NCBI RefSeq assembly: GCF_003696305.1
Contig: NZ_RFFK01000014.1
Coordinates: forward strand, 17,232 to 81,231
Direction of reading: 5' to 3'
From: Pseudomonas sp. AOB-7
GTDB lineage: Bacteria; Pseudomonadota; Gammaproteobacteria; Pseudomonadales; Pseudomonadaceae
DNA: 64,000 nt
Shown piece after piece: positions 18,143 through 26,590 of the stretch. Within the stretch, counting starts at the first letter, position 1, and each line of letters starts with the position of its first letter. A program made the translations under genes and the position numbers. The notes beneath the pieces are model-generated. The model was not told the origin of the DNA. It worked only from the letters and a program-made list of their open reading frames with translations, and made no database searches.

Positions 18143-18369
18143 GCCAGCGGCAGCGGTTCGCCGGCTTTGCTCAGCTGGCGGTGCAGCTCGCGGCTGGGGA
18201 TACCCCGCTCGTCATCGGCGCCGGACAGCGCCTCGGCCACCTTCAGCTGCGACATGCAGCAGCGCAGCCCGCACGCGCAAACATTGTCAGTGCGACAGCC
18301 CTCGCTGCCCGTTGAGCCGCCCAGGCACCTCGGGTAAGGTCGTGACATCCGCAACGACAAGGCTCCGTC

Positions 18370-19296
18370 ATGACCTCCAAGCTGGAACAACTCAAGCAGT
18401 TCACCACCGTGGTTGCCGACACCGGCGACCTAGACGCCATCGCCCGCCTGCAACCGGTGGATACCACCACCAACCCCTCGCTGCTGCTCAAGGCCGCCGC
18501 GCTGCCGCGTTACGCCGAGCTGCTGGGGCGCGCGGTGACAGCCGGCCGGGGCGACCTCGGCCTGGCCTGCGACCACTTCGCCGTGGCCGTCGGTCAGGAG
18601 ATCCTCAAGGTGATTCCCGGGCGTATCTCCACCGAGGTGGACGCCCGCCTGTCCTTCGACACCAACGCCACCCTGCGCCGCGCCGAACGCCTGATCGGCC
18701 TCTACGAGCAGGCCGGCATCGGCCGCGAGCGGGTGCTGATCAAGATCGCCTCGACCTGGGAAGGCATCCGCGCCGCCGAACAGCTGGAAAAAGCCGGCGT
18801 GCAGACCAACCTGACCCTGTTGTTCGCCTTCGCCCAGGCCCAGGCCTGCGCCGATGCCGGGGTGTTCCTCATCTCGCCCTTCGTCGGGCGCATCTACGAC
18901 TGGTACAAGAAGGCCGAGGGCCGCGACTTCGTCGGCGCCGAGGACCCCGGCGTGCAGTCGGTGGCGCGCATCTACGACTACTACAAAGCCAACGGCTACC
19001 AGACCGTGGTGATGGGAGCGAGCTTCCGCAATCTGGGCCAGATCGAACAACTGGCCGGCTGCGACCGCCTGACCATCAGCCCGGAGCTGCTGCAGCAACT
19101 GGCCGACGACCAAGGCCAACTGAGCCGCCGACTGGCCCCCGGCGCCGCCGGCGAAACCCGCCGCAGCCTGGATGAAAGCGCCTTCCGCTGGGCGCTCAAC
19201 GAAGACGCCATGGCCACCGAGAAACTCGCCGAAGGCATCCGCCTGTTCGCCCGCGATCAGGAAAAGCTCGAAGCGCTGCTCGCCGCCAGGGCCTGA
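18370..19296 (+). CDS. tal: Transaldolase
   Basis: This 308-residue enzyme of the non-oxidative pentose phosphate pathway moves a dihydroxyacetone unit between sugar phosphates. The opening TSKLEQLKQFTTVVADTGDL and the DTTTNPSLLLKA block are the class I transaldolase signature. The Schiff-base Lys is in RVLIKIASTWEGI. Length matches TalB. A bidirectional terminator follows directly. Confidence 0.96.
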   Translation: MTSKLEQLKQFTTVVADTGDLDAIARLQPVDTTTNPSLLLKAAALPRYAELLGRAVTAGRGDLGLACDHFAVAVGQEILKVIPGRISTEVDARLSFDTNATLRRAERLIGLYEQAGIGRERVLIKIASTWEGIRAAEQLEKAGVQTNLTLLFAFAQAQACADAGVFLISPFVGRIYDWYKKAEGRDFVGAEDPGVQSVARIYDYYKANGYQTVVMGASFRNLGQIEQLAGCDRLTISPELLQQLADDQGQLSRRLAPGAAGETRRSLDESAFRWALNEDAMATEKLAEGIRLFARDQEKLEALLAARA

Positions 19297-19302
19297 AACG
19301 CA

Positions 19303-19333
19303 AAAAGGGGCGCCCGCATGCGGGCGCCCCTTT
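19303..19333. terminator. Bidirectional terminator between tal and rssC
   Basis: A nearly perfect palindrome (AAAGGGGCGCCCG with its complement, meeting at GCATGC) is flanked by A-runs and T-runs on both sides. It should stop transcription from tal and from the convergent rssB-rssC operon. Confidence 0.9.
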
Positions 19334-19347
19334 GCATTGTTCGCCTG

Positions 19348-19842
19348 TCAGTGCCGCTCGAGGGCGCTGACCAGATCGTGGAAGGCCTCGCGGTTGGAGT
19401 CGTTGAGCCCCATGAGGATGCGGTGGGCCTCCAGCACCTTGGCCTTGACCACCTCTTCGGACTGATCCTGCGACGGCAGATCGTCCAGCGCCTCAGGGCA
19501 CGGCACCGGCCGGTCGACGATATTGAACACCTGATCGAAGCCCATCGACTGCAGCAGGCGGGTGATGTCGTCGTGGGTGGTGACCACGGTGGGCAACAGA
19601 CCGACCTTCTGCCGCGACAGGATCGACAGCTTGGCCAGCAGGCCGAGGGTGGTGCTGTCGATACTGCGGGTTTCGGTCAGGTCGATGACGATGGCCGAGA
19701 AATTCAGCGCGGTGAAGATCTTTTCAATCGTGGCATCCAGCGCCGAACAGAGCGTCAGGCGCACTTCGCCGACGAATTTGAGGACGAAGGTCCCGTCCTG
19801 CTCGGCGAATTGGATACGACCGGGGCTTATCCCAGGATTCAT
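19348..19842 (-). CDS. rssC: Anti-sigma factor antagonist RssC (STAS domain)
   Basis: This 164-residue protein has a STAS domain (about 10-105): VRLTLCSALDATIEKIF, then the phosphorylation-loop region VIDLTETRSIDSTTLGLLAK, where the Ser after Asp is the usual regulatory site. The C-terminal helical tail is specific to this group. It overlaps rssB by four bases, so the PP2C-type partner probably dephosphorylates it. In Pseudomonas the RssC/RssB pair belongs to stationary-phase (RpoS) control; the detailed role here follows from homology. Confidence 0.82.
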   Translation of the reverse strand: MNPGISPGRIQFAEQDGTFVLKFVGEVRLTLCSALDATIEKIFTALNFSAIVIDLTETRSIDSTTLGLLAKLSILSRQKVGLLPTVVTTHDDITRLLQSMGFDQVFNIVDRPVPCPEALDDLPSQDQSEEVVKAKVLEAHRILMGLNDSNREAFHDLVSALERH

Positions 19843-21023
19843 GCAAGGTTCCTGCTTAACACCAGCAAGGCGATATCATCCGGCATCTCGCCCAGATTGG
19901 CCAGACCGAGAACTTGACGCAAACCGTCTAGACTGCCGCCAGCCTGGCTAACCAGTTGTGGCAGCGCCAATTCCTTGTCCTTCAGCGTCTCGCCCGGCAA
20001 CAGGTCGAGAATGCCGTCCGACAACAGCGTCAGGCTGAACGACTCGGGCAGTGGCATGACGTGATCGGCGTATTCGGCCTCCTCGAACAGCCCCACCGGC
20101 AGCCCGCGGCCTTCCAGGTAACGGGCCTCGCCTTTCTCGAACAGCACCGGCAACGGCAGGTGGCCGCCGATGCTGTAGGTCAGTTGTCCGCTCTGCTCGT
20201 CGATCACCCCGCCGAGCATGGTCACGTGCTTGCCCAGCTTGCAGTTGATCAGCCCGCGGTTGATGTGGCCGAGCACTTCCGAGGGCTTGAACTCCGGCAG
20301 CAGGCCGCCGCGGCGCGACTCGTAGAGCAGCCGGGTGGTCATGAACTTGAGCAGCACGGTGACGAAGGCCGAGGACGCGCCGTGGCCGGACACGTCGGCC
20401 AGATAGAAGGCGATGCGTCGCTCGTCGACGCGGAAGTAGTCGACGAAGTCGCCGGACAGGTACAGCGAAGGGATGATCTGGTGGGCGAAGGTCAGGCTGT
20501 CGACCTGCCAGGGCGTCACCGGCAGCATGTTCATCTGCACCTGACGCCCGGCGTTCTGGTCTTCCTGCAACAGGTGCAGGCTGGCCTGCAGCTCGCGGTT
20601 GGCGGTTTCCAGCTTCTCGCGGTAGCGCTGGTTCTCCAGACGCAGGCGCGAGCGATCGAGGGCGCGGCGCACCGAGTGCTCGAGCACCGCCAGGTCTTCC
20701 AGGGGCTTGATCAGGTAGTCGGCGGCGCCCAGGCGCAAGGCCTCCACCGCATCGTTCATGACGCCGGCGCCGGACACCACGATCACCGGCACCTCGACGC
20801 CGAGGGCGTTGATCCGGCGGATCAGTTCGAGGCCATCGACCTGCGGCATGCGCAGGTCGCAGATCATCAGGTCGGGCTTGGCCTGCTGGAACACTTCCAG
20901 CCCCTGCAGGCCGTTGCTGGCCTGCAGCACCTTGAAGCCGCTGTCCTCGAGGTAGGCCGCGAGGCTGGCACGCACGACTTCGTCGTCATCGATGATCAGC
21001 AGAGTGGCACTGGTTTTGTGCAT
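19839..21023 (-). CDS. rssB: Response regulator RssB with PP2C-type phosphatase domain
   Basis: This 394-residue protein has a receiver domain (about 1-130; LLIIDDDEVVRASL acid pocket, phospho-acceptor Asp in PDLMICDLRMPQVDG, Lys in LIKPLEDL), a coiled-coil linker (about 135-165) and a C-terminal SpoIIE/PP2C-like phosphatase domain with AFYLADVSGHGASSAF and LLSDGILDL metal sites. This is the layout of Pseudomonas RssB. The start at 21023 is chosen because the receiver then begins normally; the frame continues 10 codons upstream without a ribosome site. Confidence 0.88.
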   Translation of the reverse strand: MHKTSATLLIIDDDEVVRASLAAYLEDSGFKVLQASNGLQGLEVFQQAKPDLMICDLRMPQVDGLELIRRINALGVEVPVIVVSGAGVMNDAVEALRLGAADYLIKPLEDLAVLEHSVRRALDRSRLRLENQRYREKLETANRELQASLHLLQEDQNAGRQVQMNMLPVTPWQVDSLTFAHQIIPSLYLSGDFVDYFRVDERRIAFYLADVSGHGASSAFVTVLLKFMTTRLLYESRRGGLLPEFKPSEVLGHINRGLINCKLGKHVTMLGGVIDEQSGQLTYSIGGHLPLPVLFEKGEARYLEGRGLPVGLFEEAEYADHVMPLPESFSLTLLSDGILDLLPGETLKDKELALPQLVSQAGGSLDGLRQVLGLANLGEMPDDIALLVLSRNLA

Positions 21024-21236
21024 GGGGTATCCAGGCAAACTGCGCCGGGGCAATTGGGTGACGGCCCGTGGCGCGGCGCCGCGTAGGTGGCGTCAGGGCG
21101 AATTCAAGGGGCAGACGGTACTCCCATCCGTCGACCGATTCAAGCCGGCGCCAGTCGTCGTTCGGCGACTTTACAGGGCAAATCGGCGAGGGTTATAAGA
21201 GCCGCAGGAGAACCTTATAACAAGAGGACAGCGTCC

Positions 21237-21536
21237 ATGAGTCAGAGTGATCGAGCGTACAGCGAGAAACGTGACTACATCCGCATGCGACTGGAAGCGC
21301 CAGTAACCCTGCACCATGGCGGGCGGGAAATTTCCGCGCTGTGTCTGGATCTGTCCAGTACCGGCATGCAACTCGAGGCCGAAGTCGCGCTGAGCATGGG
21401 CGACCGGGTCAAGGTCCACATCCCCTCCGAGCACAGTGAGCTGGCCGGCCTCGACGCCCAGGCCGAGGTGGTGCGCATCGCCGACCTGGGCGACGGTCGC
21501 CAGTCGCTGGGCCTGGCCATCCTGTCGATGAGCTGA
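21237..21536 (+). CDS. PilZ-domain protein, putative c-di-GMP receptor
   Basis: This 99-residue single-domain PilZ protein has both ligand motifs: EKRDYIRMR (R-x-x-x-R type) near residue 10 and LDLSSTGMQLE (D/N-x-S-x-x-G) near 40. PilZ domains bind cyclic di-GMP and relay it to motility or surface functions. The ATG at 21237 follows an AAGAGGA site; an open frame upstream has no such site. It is divergent from rssB and convergent with mlaA, separated from mlaA by a terminator. Confidence 0.9.
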   Translation: MSQSDRAYSEKRDYIRMRLEAPVTLHHGGREISALCLDLSSTGMQLEAEVALSMGDRVKVHIPSEHSELAGLDAQAEVVRIADLGDGRQSLGLAILSMS

Positions 21537-21550
21537 CATCTGCACTTACG

Positions 21551-21577
21551 AAAAAGGCGGCCAAGGGCCGCCTTTTT
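21551..21577. terminator. Bidirectional terminator between PilZ gene and mlaA
   Basis: AAAAAGGCGGCC and GGCCGCCTTTTT form a strong stem around a 3-base loop, with A and T runs on either side. It serves both convergent genes. Confidence 0.9.
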
Positions 21578-21591
21578 CATGCCCGCCAAAC

Positions 21592-22296
21592 TCAGAAGTC
21601 GTCTTCGACCTGGCCGTCCTGCACCTTGAACTCGCGGTTCTGCAGGTAGGCGTTGCGGATGAAGATGTACTTGTCGCCGCTGATCAGCTTCTCCGCCGAC
21701 AGCAGGCTGGCGCGGGTGTCGACCACATCCACGGCGCGGGTGACGTTGCGCGTCGGCACATGGCCCATGTAGGGATAGGGCTCGAGGAAGCTGTCCGGCA
21801 GCTTGCCGGTGGCGTCGCGCACGCTGCTCGGGCCGAGGAACGGAATCACCAGGTAGGGGCCGCTGCCCAGGCCCCAGGCGCCGAGGGTCTGGCCGAAGTC
21901 CTCGTCGTTCTTCTGCAGGCCCATCGGCGTGGCCACGTCGAAGAAGCCGAGCAGGCCGAAGGTGGTGTTGAAGATCAGGCGCCCGGTATCCACTCCGGCG
22001 TCGTGCATCTTGCCCTGCAGCAGGTTGTTGGCCAGGTTGCCGACGTCGCCCAGGTTGCCGAAGACGTTGTGCACGCCGTCTTCCAGAAACTGCGGGGTGA
22101 CTGCCTGATAACCCTGCGCCACGGGCTTCAGCGCGTAGGTGTCGAGGGTGTCGTTGAAGCGGAACATGGCGCGGTTGAAGCCTTCCCAGGGGTCGTCCTC
22201 CGAGGCGGCCTGCGCCATCGCAGGCAGCAGACTCAGGCCGACGAGCGCCATCAGGCCGCCGAGGCGCACGATCCAGCGAGCACCGTTCACATGCAT
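21592..22296 (-). CDS. mlaA: MlaA/VacJ phospholipid retrograde transport protein
   Basis: This 234-residue protein belongs to the Mla system, which removes misplaced phospholipids from the outer leaflet. Conserved segments are DPWEGFNRAMFRFNDTLD near 37, the FGLLGFFDVATPMG donut region, GPYLVIPFLGPSSVRD and the RNAYLQNREF end. A good AAGGAGAG site supports the start. Unlike E. coli MlaA, the signal peptide ends LLPAMAQAAS with no lipobox cysteine, so it may be a non-lipidated form. Confidence 0.92.
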   Translation of the reverse strand: MHVNGARWIVRLGGLMALVGLSLLPAMAQAASEDDPWEGFNRAMFRFNDTLDTYALKPVAQGYQAVTPQFLEDGVHNVFGNLGDVGNLANNLLQGKMHDAGVDTGRLIFNTTFGLLGFFDVATPMGLQKNDEDFGQTLGAWGLGSGPYLVIPFLGPSSVRDATGKLPDSFLEPYPYMGHVPTRNVTRAVDVVDTRASLLSAEKLISGDKYIFIRNAYLQNREFKVQDGQVEDDF

Positions 22297-22401
22297 TGCA
22301 GTCTCTCCTTGAGAAAAGTAGTGTGGCGACCCGCCAGCGGCCACCGAGGCCGCGCAGTATATAGCCTGAGCCCCCTGATGGCAGCATAGCGGACAACCCC
22401 G

Positions 22402-22812
22402 ATGATCGAGAAAATGCTTCTGCACACCGCCCATATCCCCGTGCGCTGGGGCGACATGGACAGCTACGGGCACGTCAACAACATCCTCTATATGCAGTAC
22501 CTGGAAGAAGCGCGGATCGCCTGGTTCGAACGCGTCGGCGTGGCGATGAACGACGCCCCGCAGGGCCCGGTGGTGCTGCAGACCCAGCACACCTACCTGA
22601 AACCCGTGGTTCACCCCGCCACCGTGGTGGTGCAGCTGTATGCCGGCGCCCTGGGCCGCAGCAGCCTGGTGCTCGAACACCGCCTGTCGACCCTGGAAGA
22701 TCCGCAGCGCTGCTATGGCGAGGGCTACTGCAAGCTGGTCTGGATCGAGCATGCCAGCGAACGCTCGGTGCCCCTGCCCGAGCACCTGCGCGCCCTGCTC
22801 GGCGGAGGCTAA
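22402..22812 (+). CDS. Acyl-CoA thioesterase, hotdog fold (YbgC/4HBT type)
   Basis: This 136-residue hotdog-fold protein carries the 4-hydroxybenzoyl-CoA thioesterase signature (VRWGDMDSYGHVNNILYMQY) with the catalytic Asp near residue 18. It should hydrolyse acyl-CoA esters in the cytoplasm; the substrate is not evident. It is divergent from mlaA, with about 105 bases between the starts. Confidence 0.9.
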   Translation: MIEKMLLHTAHIPVRWGDMDSYGHVNNILYMQYLEEARIAWFERVGVAMNDAPQGPVVLQTQHTYLKPVVHPATVVVQLYAGALGRSSLVLEHRLSTLEDPQRCYGEGYCKLVWIEHASERSVPLPEHLRALLGGG

Positions 22813-22887
22813 GCGGCGTCATCGCCCGGTCATCCTGTGGTCATCTGCGCGCCCTAGAGTGGCCTAGACCATCGCAGGGATGACCCT

Positions 22888-23607
22888 ATGCCTCACACCG
22901 CCCCCACCGCCCTTCTATTCGAGCTTTCCGGCTGCCTGGTCGACTTCGGCGCCCGCACCCTGCCGGTCGCCCTGCAGCGTCTGCATCCCGATACCGAACT
23001 ACCCGCTGGCGCTCACTGCCCCGAGCAGGCCCTGGCCGAACTGCTCGGTCGTCCGCCGCAGGCCCAGGAACGGCAGGCGCTGCAGCAGATGCTGGCGACC
23101 GTCGCCGACGAGCACGCCGAACTCACCCCCGGTGCCGCGCCGTTGCTGCAACAGCTGCAAGCTCAGGGCACGCCCTGGGCCTGGCTGGACAGCCTGCCCG
23201 CGGACGCCAGTGCGCGCCTGGCCGAGGCCCTGCCCGCGCCGCTGGCGACCGGCGCCGGGCGCAGCGCCCGGCCCTGGCCGGCGCCGGACGCCTGCTGGCA
23301 GGCACTCAGCCAGTTGCAGGTCGAGCGCCTGGACGGCTGCATCCTGGTCAGCGGCAACCCGCTGCTGCTGCGCGCCGGACTCAATGCCGGCTGCTGGACC
23401 ATCGGCCTGGCCGCCTGCGGCCCGCTGTGCGGCCTGGCGCCGGCCGACTGGCAAGCCCTGAGCGGCAGCGAGCGCGAATGCCTGCGGGCGCAGGCCACGC
23501 TGCAGCTGTATCGCCTCGGCAGCCACTCGGTGATCGACCACCTCGGCGAAATCGGCCCGAGCCTGGCCGATATCGGCATGCGGCGCAGCAAGGGGGAAAA
23601 GCCTTGA
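22888..23607 (+). CDS. HAD-like hydrolase lacking the nucleophile Asp, possibly inactive
   Basis: This 239-residue protein resembles the phosphonatase branch of the HAD superfamily: N-terminal LLFELSGCLVDFG at motif I, a helical cap, CILVSGNPLLLRAGLNAGCW around motif IV and a C-terminal HSVIDHLGEIGPSLADI. Motif I normally reads DxDGTL; here both aspartates are missing (FELSGC). That argues against phosphatase activity and for a structural or regulatory role. From memory a similar gene stands here in other pseudomonads. Confidence 0.75.
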   Translation: MPHTAPTALLFELSGCLVDFGARTLPVALQRLHPDTELPAGAHCPEQALAELLGRPPQAQERQALQQMLATVADEHAELTPGAAPLLQQLQAQGTPWAWLDSLPADASARLAEALPAPLATGAGRSARPWPAPDACWQALSQLQVERLDGCILVSGNPLLLRAGLNAGCWTIGLAACGPLCGLAPADWQALSGSERECLRAQATLQLYRLGSHSVIDHLGEIGPSLADIGMRRSKGEKP

Positions 23608-23613
23608 GGCGGT

Positions 23614-23654
23614 TTGATCGAGATCAGGCAAAGCCGGCAGGCTTGGAGTACCCT
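23614..23654 (+). promoter_or_regulatory. Candidate Anr (FNR-type) promoter of the DUF4404 gene
   Basis: TTGATCGAGATCAG (23614-23627) fits the Anr/FNR box TTGATnnnnATCAA with one mismatch. A TACCCT (23649-23654) lies about 31 bases from the box centre, the spacing expected for a class II activator site centred near -41.5. The start of transcription would be near 23662, about 63 bases before the DUF4404 ATG. Confidence 0.6.
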
Positions 23655-23724
23655 TGAACACAGGTAGAAACCTTGGACCGCAGTTCGAGGTCAATGCCTA
23701 TGTCTTCAGACAAGGGAGAACCCC

Positions 23725-23991
23725 ATGCCAGCACGCGACCTGCAGCAGCAACTGGAAACCCTGCGCGATCAACTGGCCCAGGATCCGCCGCTCAGCGAGG
23801 AAGAACGGGCATCGCTCTACGTCCTGACCCAGGAGATCGAACTGCAACTGGCGCGCCAGGCGGCGGCCGCCCCCGACGCCACCCTGGTGGACGGCGTCAA
23901 CCTCGCGGTGGAGCGTTTCGAAGCCAGCCACCCGACCCTCGCCGGCACCCTGCGCAACATCATGCAGAGCCTGGCCAATATGGGCATCTGA
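23725..23991 (+). CDS. DUF4404 family protein
   Basis: This 88-residue, mostly helical protein (ARDLQQQLETLRDQLAQD, then LYVLTQEIELQLARQ and SHPTLAGTLRNIMQSLANMG) matches DUF4404, a family of unknown function common in pseudomonads. It has no signal peptide or membrane segment; heptad-like spacing suggests a coiled-coil or helical bundle. A GGGAGAA site precedes the ATG. The Anr-like box upstream hints at induction when oxygen is low. Confidence 0.8.
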   Translation: MPARDLQQQLETLRDQLAQDPPLSEEERASLYVLTQEIELQLARQAAAAPDATLVDGVNLAVERFEASHPTLAGTLRNIMQSLANMGI

Positions 23992-24039
23992 ACCGGCCAG
24001 CGGGCTCGCTGCACGCCAGGAGCATCGCACAGACCGCAA

Positions 24040-24056
24040 CCCGGATTGCATCCGGG
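24040..24056. repeat. REP-like palindrome
   Basis: CCCGGAT, TGC, ATCCGGG forms a perfect 7-bp stem followed by GCTACGAC. This CCGGATTGCATCCGGGCTAC type of palindrome is frequent between genes in pseudomonads. It lies between the convergent DUF4404 and queF genes. Confidence 0.6.
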
Positions 24057-24166
24057 CTACGACGCCGAATGCCGCTCGCCCGCTGCCGGGGCAGCGGCAT
24101 TTTTCATCACTGGGTTTTACCGGACACCCAGGCCGCAGCATGCGCTGCAGCCGTTCCTGCCATCGA

Positions 24167-24997
24167 CTACTGGCGCACCAGGCGGGCATTGTCCGCGGCG
24201 AGCGCCTCGGTACTGCGGTAGGGATTGATATCCAGCCCGCCGCGGCGCACGTAGCGCGCGTAGACCGTCAGCGCCTGCGGCTGCAGCAGGCGCTGCAGGT
24301 CGAGGAAGATGCGCTCGACACACTGCTCATGGAAATCGGCATGCTGGCGAAAGCTCACCAGATAGGCCAGCAGGCTGGCGTGATCCAGCGCCGCGCCGCG
24401 GTACTGCACCACCAGGCTGCCCCAGTCCGGTTGGCCGGTGACCGGGCAGTTGGACTTCAGCAGGTGGCTATGCAGGCTCTCCTCCACCACGCGTTCCGGG
24501 TCGCAACGCAGCAATTCGGGTTGCGGCTGGTCGTAGCGGCTGACGCTGATGTCCAGCTCGTCGATACAGACGCCGGGCAAGACCGCCACGCCCTCGTCGG
24601 CCACCTCGGCCAGGCTGCGCAGGCGCACCGCCACCGGCTTGCCGGCCACCGCCGAGAGGTCGCGCACCAGGGTCGCCTGCACCTCGTCCCAGGTCGCGTA
24701 GGACGTCTGGTTCAACGAATTGAGGTAGAGCTTGAAGGATTTCGACTCGATGATGTGCGGCGAGTCGGCCGGGATGGCGAACTCGCCGATGGCTACCACC
24801 GGCTTGCCCGAGGGCAGCAACCAGGACAGCTCGTAGCAGTTCCAGTAGTCCACGCCCCGGTACGGCAAGTGCTCGCCATCCAGGCCCAGCTCGGCCCATT
24901 TCGCCGCACGTGGAATGGGAAACAGCAGCGCAGGGCTGTACTCGGCGATGTACTGGCTGGACTTGCCCAGCGGGGAGTGTTCGGCGGGGTGCTGCAT
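24167..24997 (-). CDS. queF: NADPH-dependent 7-cyano-7-deazaguanine reductase QueF
   Basis: This 276-residue enzyme of the long QueF subfamily reduces preQ0 to preQ1 in queuosine synthesis for tRNA. The QueF motif is in IESKSFKLYLNSLNQ near 85-100, and the thioimide-forming Cys is in LKSNCPVTGQPDWG near 185. The ATG at 24997 gives the normal start; the frame runs on upstream without a better signal. A CCGGGT/ACCCGG hairpin lies 10-30 bases before the start, but I see no preQ1 riboswitch. Confidence 0.95.
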   Translation of the reverse strand: MQHPAEHSPLGKSSQYIAEYSPALLFPIPRAAKWAELGLDGEHLPYRGVDYWNCYELSWLLPSGKPVVAIGEFAIPADSPHIIESKSFKLYLNSLNQTSYATWDEVQATLVRDLSAVAGKPVAVRLRSLAEVADEGVAVLPGVCIDELDISVSRYDQPQPELLRCDPERVVEESLHSHLLKSNCPVTGQPDWGSLVVQYRGAALDHASLLAYLVSFRQHADFHEQCVERIFLDLQRLLQPQALTVYARYVRRGGLDINPYRSTEALAADNARLVRQ

Positions 24998-25252
24998 GGC
25001 GGGGGATCCGGGTCGGCAAAAACCCGGCGAGTTTAATCGCTTTGCCGCCAGCTTGTCGTTGCCGGGCGATGGCCGCCAGGGCTGCCGGCCCCGCATGAGC
25101 GCGCTGGAGATCACCCAGAGCCGGCCCAAGGGCCGCGCGCCCCCTGACATTCCCGGACGTTGCCGCTCGCCAGCCGGCCGTTCGGCGCAATTGCCCGACA
25201 GAGTGAACGCCCGTACACTGCGCGGCCTTTTTCCCTGACGGTCGTACCAATA

Positions 25253-25975
25253 ATGCTCTTCGTTCTGCGCATGCTGCTGATGGGCGTGCATTTCATCCTC
25301 GCCGGGCTGGTCGGCCTGCTGATTGGCCTGTGCCGACCGTTCAACCCGGACAACAGCCGCCTCTGCGCCCGCCTCTATTCCCTGCCGGCCCTGTGCCTGC
25401 TGCGCCTTAAGCTTAAAACCGAGGTACGCCCGCTGCTGGAGCATCGGCGCGCCTGCGTGATCATCGCCAACCACCAGTCCAACTACGACCTCTACGTGCT
25501 CGGCCGCGTGGTGCCGCGGCGCACCGTGAGCATCGGCAAACAGAGCCTGAAGTGGCTGCCCTTCTTCGGTCAACTGTACTGGCTGGCCGGCAACGTGCTG
25601 ATCGACCGCAGCAACCCGGCCGCCGCCAAGCGCGCCATGCTGACCACCACCGAAACCCTGCGTCAGCGCGACACCTCGATCTGGGTGTTCCCCGAAGGCA
25701 CGCGCAACCTGGGGCGCGGCCTGCTGCCGTTCAAGAAAGGCGCATTCCAGATGGCCATCGCCGCCGGCGTGCCGATCATCCCGGTGTGCGTCAGCAACTA
25801 TGCCAAGACCATGCGCCTGAACCGCTGGGACAGCGGCCGCATCCTGATCCGTTCGCTGCCGGCGATCCCCACCGCCGGCCTCAGCCTGGACGACATGCCC
25901 GCCCTGATCGAACGCTGCGAGCAGGCGATGAACGACTGCATCGCCGCCATGGATCGCGAGCTGGCACAGGCCTGA
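25253..25975 (+). CDS. 1-acyl-glycerol-3-phosphate acyltransferase family protein
   Basis: This 240-residue membrane acyltransferase has an N-terminal hydrophobic segment (about 3-28), the catalytic H-x4-D in IIANHQSNYDLYVL near 75, and the substrate box VFPEGTRNLGRGLLPFKKG near 145-165. It should esterify the sn-2 position of lysophosphatidic acid in phospholipid synthesis. It is divergent from queF. The start at 25253 has a weak ribosome site but leaves the membrane helix intact. Confidence 0.9.
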   Translation: MLFVLRMLLMGVHFILAGLVGLLIGLCRPFNPDNSRLCARLYSLPALCLLRLKLKTEVRPLLEHRRACVIIANHQSNYDLYVLGRVVPRRTVSIGKQSLKWLPFFGQLYWLAGNVLIDRSNPAAAKRAMLTTTETLRQRDTSIWVFPEGTRNLGRGLLPFKKGAFQMAIAAGVPIIPVCVSNYAKTMRLNRWDSGRILIRSLPAIPTAGLSLDDMPALIERCEQAMNDCIAAMDRELAQA

Positions 25976-26087
25976 CGCGACAAAGCATCAGCCTGATCGA
26001 TAGTTACTCTTAAGATCATCCATTATTCGTTCGAAATGACTTGAGCGACTCTGTGCCCATGCGATCCCATCGACGTGGAGCACAGAA

Positions 26088-26282
26088 ATGTCCAACCTCG
26101 CTCAAGCCGCCCGCAACGGTGCCCTCGCCGCCATCGGCCTGTACCTGATCGTCACCTCCATTGTGCTGGCGCTGAGCTACGCCAGCCTGCAGCAGAACGC
26201 CCCCAGCATCGACCAACCGGGGCCGCTGCACAGCCTGGCCAGCCGCTTGCCGCCGCTGCTCGGCGCCCTGTCGCGCAGCTGA
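26088..26282 (+). CDS. Small membrane protein of unknown function
   Basis: This is a 64-residue product with one membrane segment (about 14-33: AIGLYLIVTSIVLALSYASL) and a polar C-terminal tail. A GTGGAG site precedes the ATG by about nine bases. The next small gene starts 17 bases after the stop, so the two may be co-transcribed. I do not recognise a family. Confidence 0.5.
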   Translation: MSNLAQAARNGALAAIGLYLIVTSIVLALSYASLQQNAPSIDQPGPLHSLASRLPPLLGALSRS

Positions 26283-26299
26283 AGCCGGAGCCCGTCACC

Positions 26300-26545
26300 A
26301 TGAGAAGGCAACGCGGCCGCCTGCTGCTGCTCGCCAGCCTGGCCCTGCTGACCACCCTGTTCGCCCTGCTCGGCATCGGCAAAGGTTCGGCCGGCGCCAT
26401 CGCGCGTAACATCGAATGCAGCCACAAGCTGGCGCACCAACTCGATCTGGCCGAGAGCCTCAAGCTGCAGCCCGGGACCCCGCCGCCAGCGGGGAGCAGA
26501 AGGCTGTCGCCGCACTTCGTCCTGCAACATCCGCTACAAGCATGA
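26300..26545 (+). CDS. Small exported or membrane-anchored protein of unknown function
   Basis: This is an 81-residue product with a basic start (MRRQRGR) and a hydrophobic segment (about 8-30), as in a signal anchor, followed by a short soluble part with one Cys (RNIECSHKLAHQLDLAESLK). The strong terminator starts at its stop codon, which supports a real transcription unit with the preceding small gene. No family recognised. Confidence 0.45.
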   Translation: MRRQRGRLLLLASLALLTTLFALLGIGKGSAGAIARNIECSHKLAHQLDLAESLKLQPGTPPPAGSRRLSPHFVLQHPLQA

Positions 26546-26570
26546 AAAAGCCCGGCATGCCGGGCTTTTT
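26545..26570. terminator. Bidirectional terminator
   Basis: AAAAAGCCCGGCATGCCGGG continues into CTTTTT as a perfect palindrome with A and T runs. It separates the small-protein genes from the convergent amidotransferase gene. Confidence 0.92.
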
Positions 26571-26590
26571 CAGGTTGCTGGGGCGAGGAC

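Noticed and set aside
24998..25252. preQ1 riboswitch upstream of queF
   Set aside because: Only a short CCGGGT/ACCCGG hairpin is seen; the preQ1 aptamer core sequence is absent.
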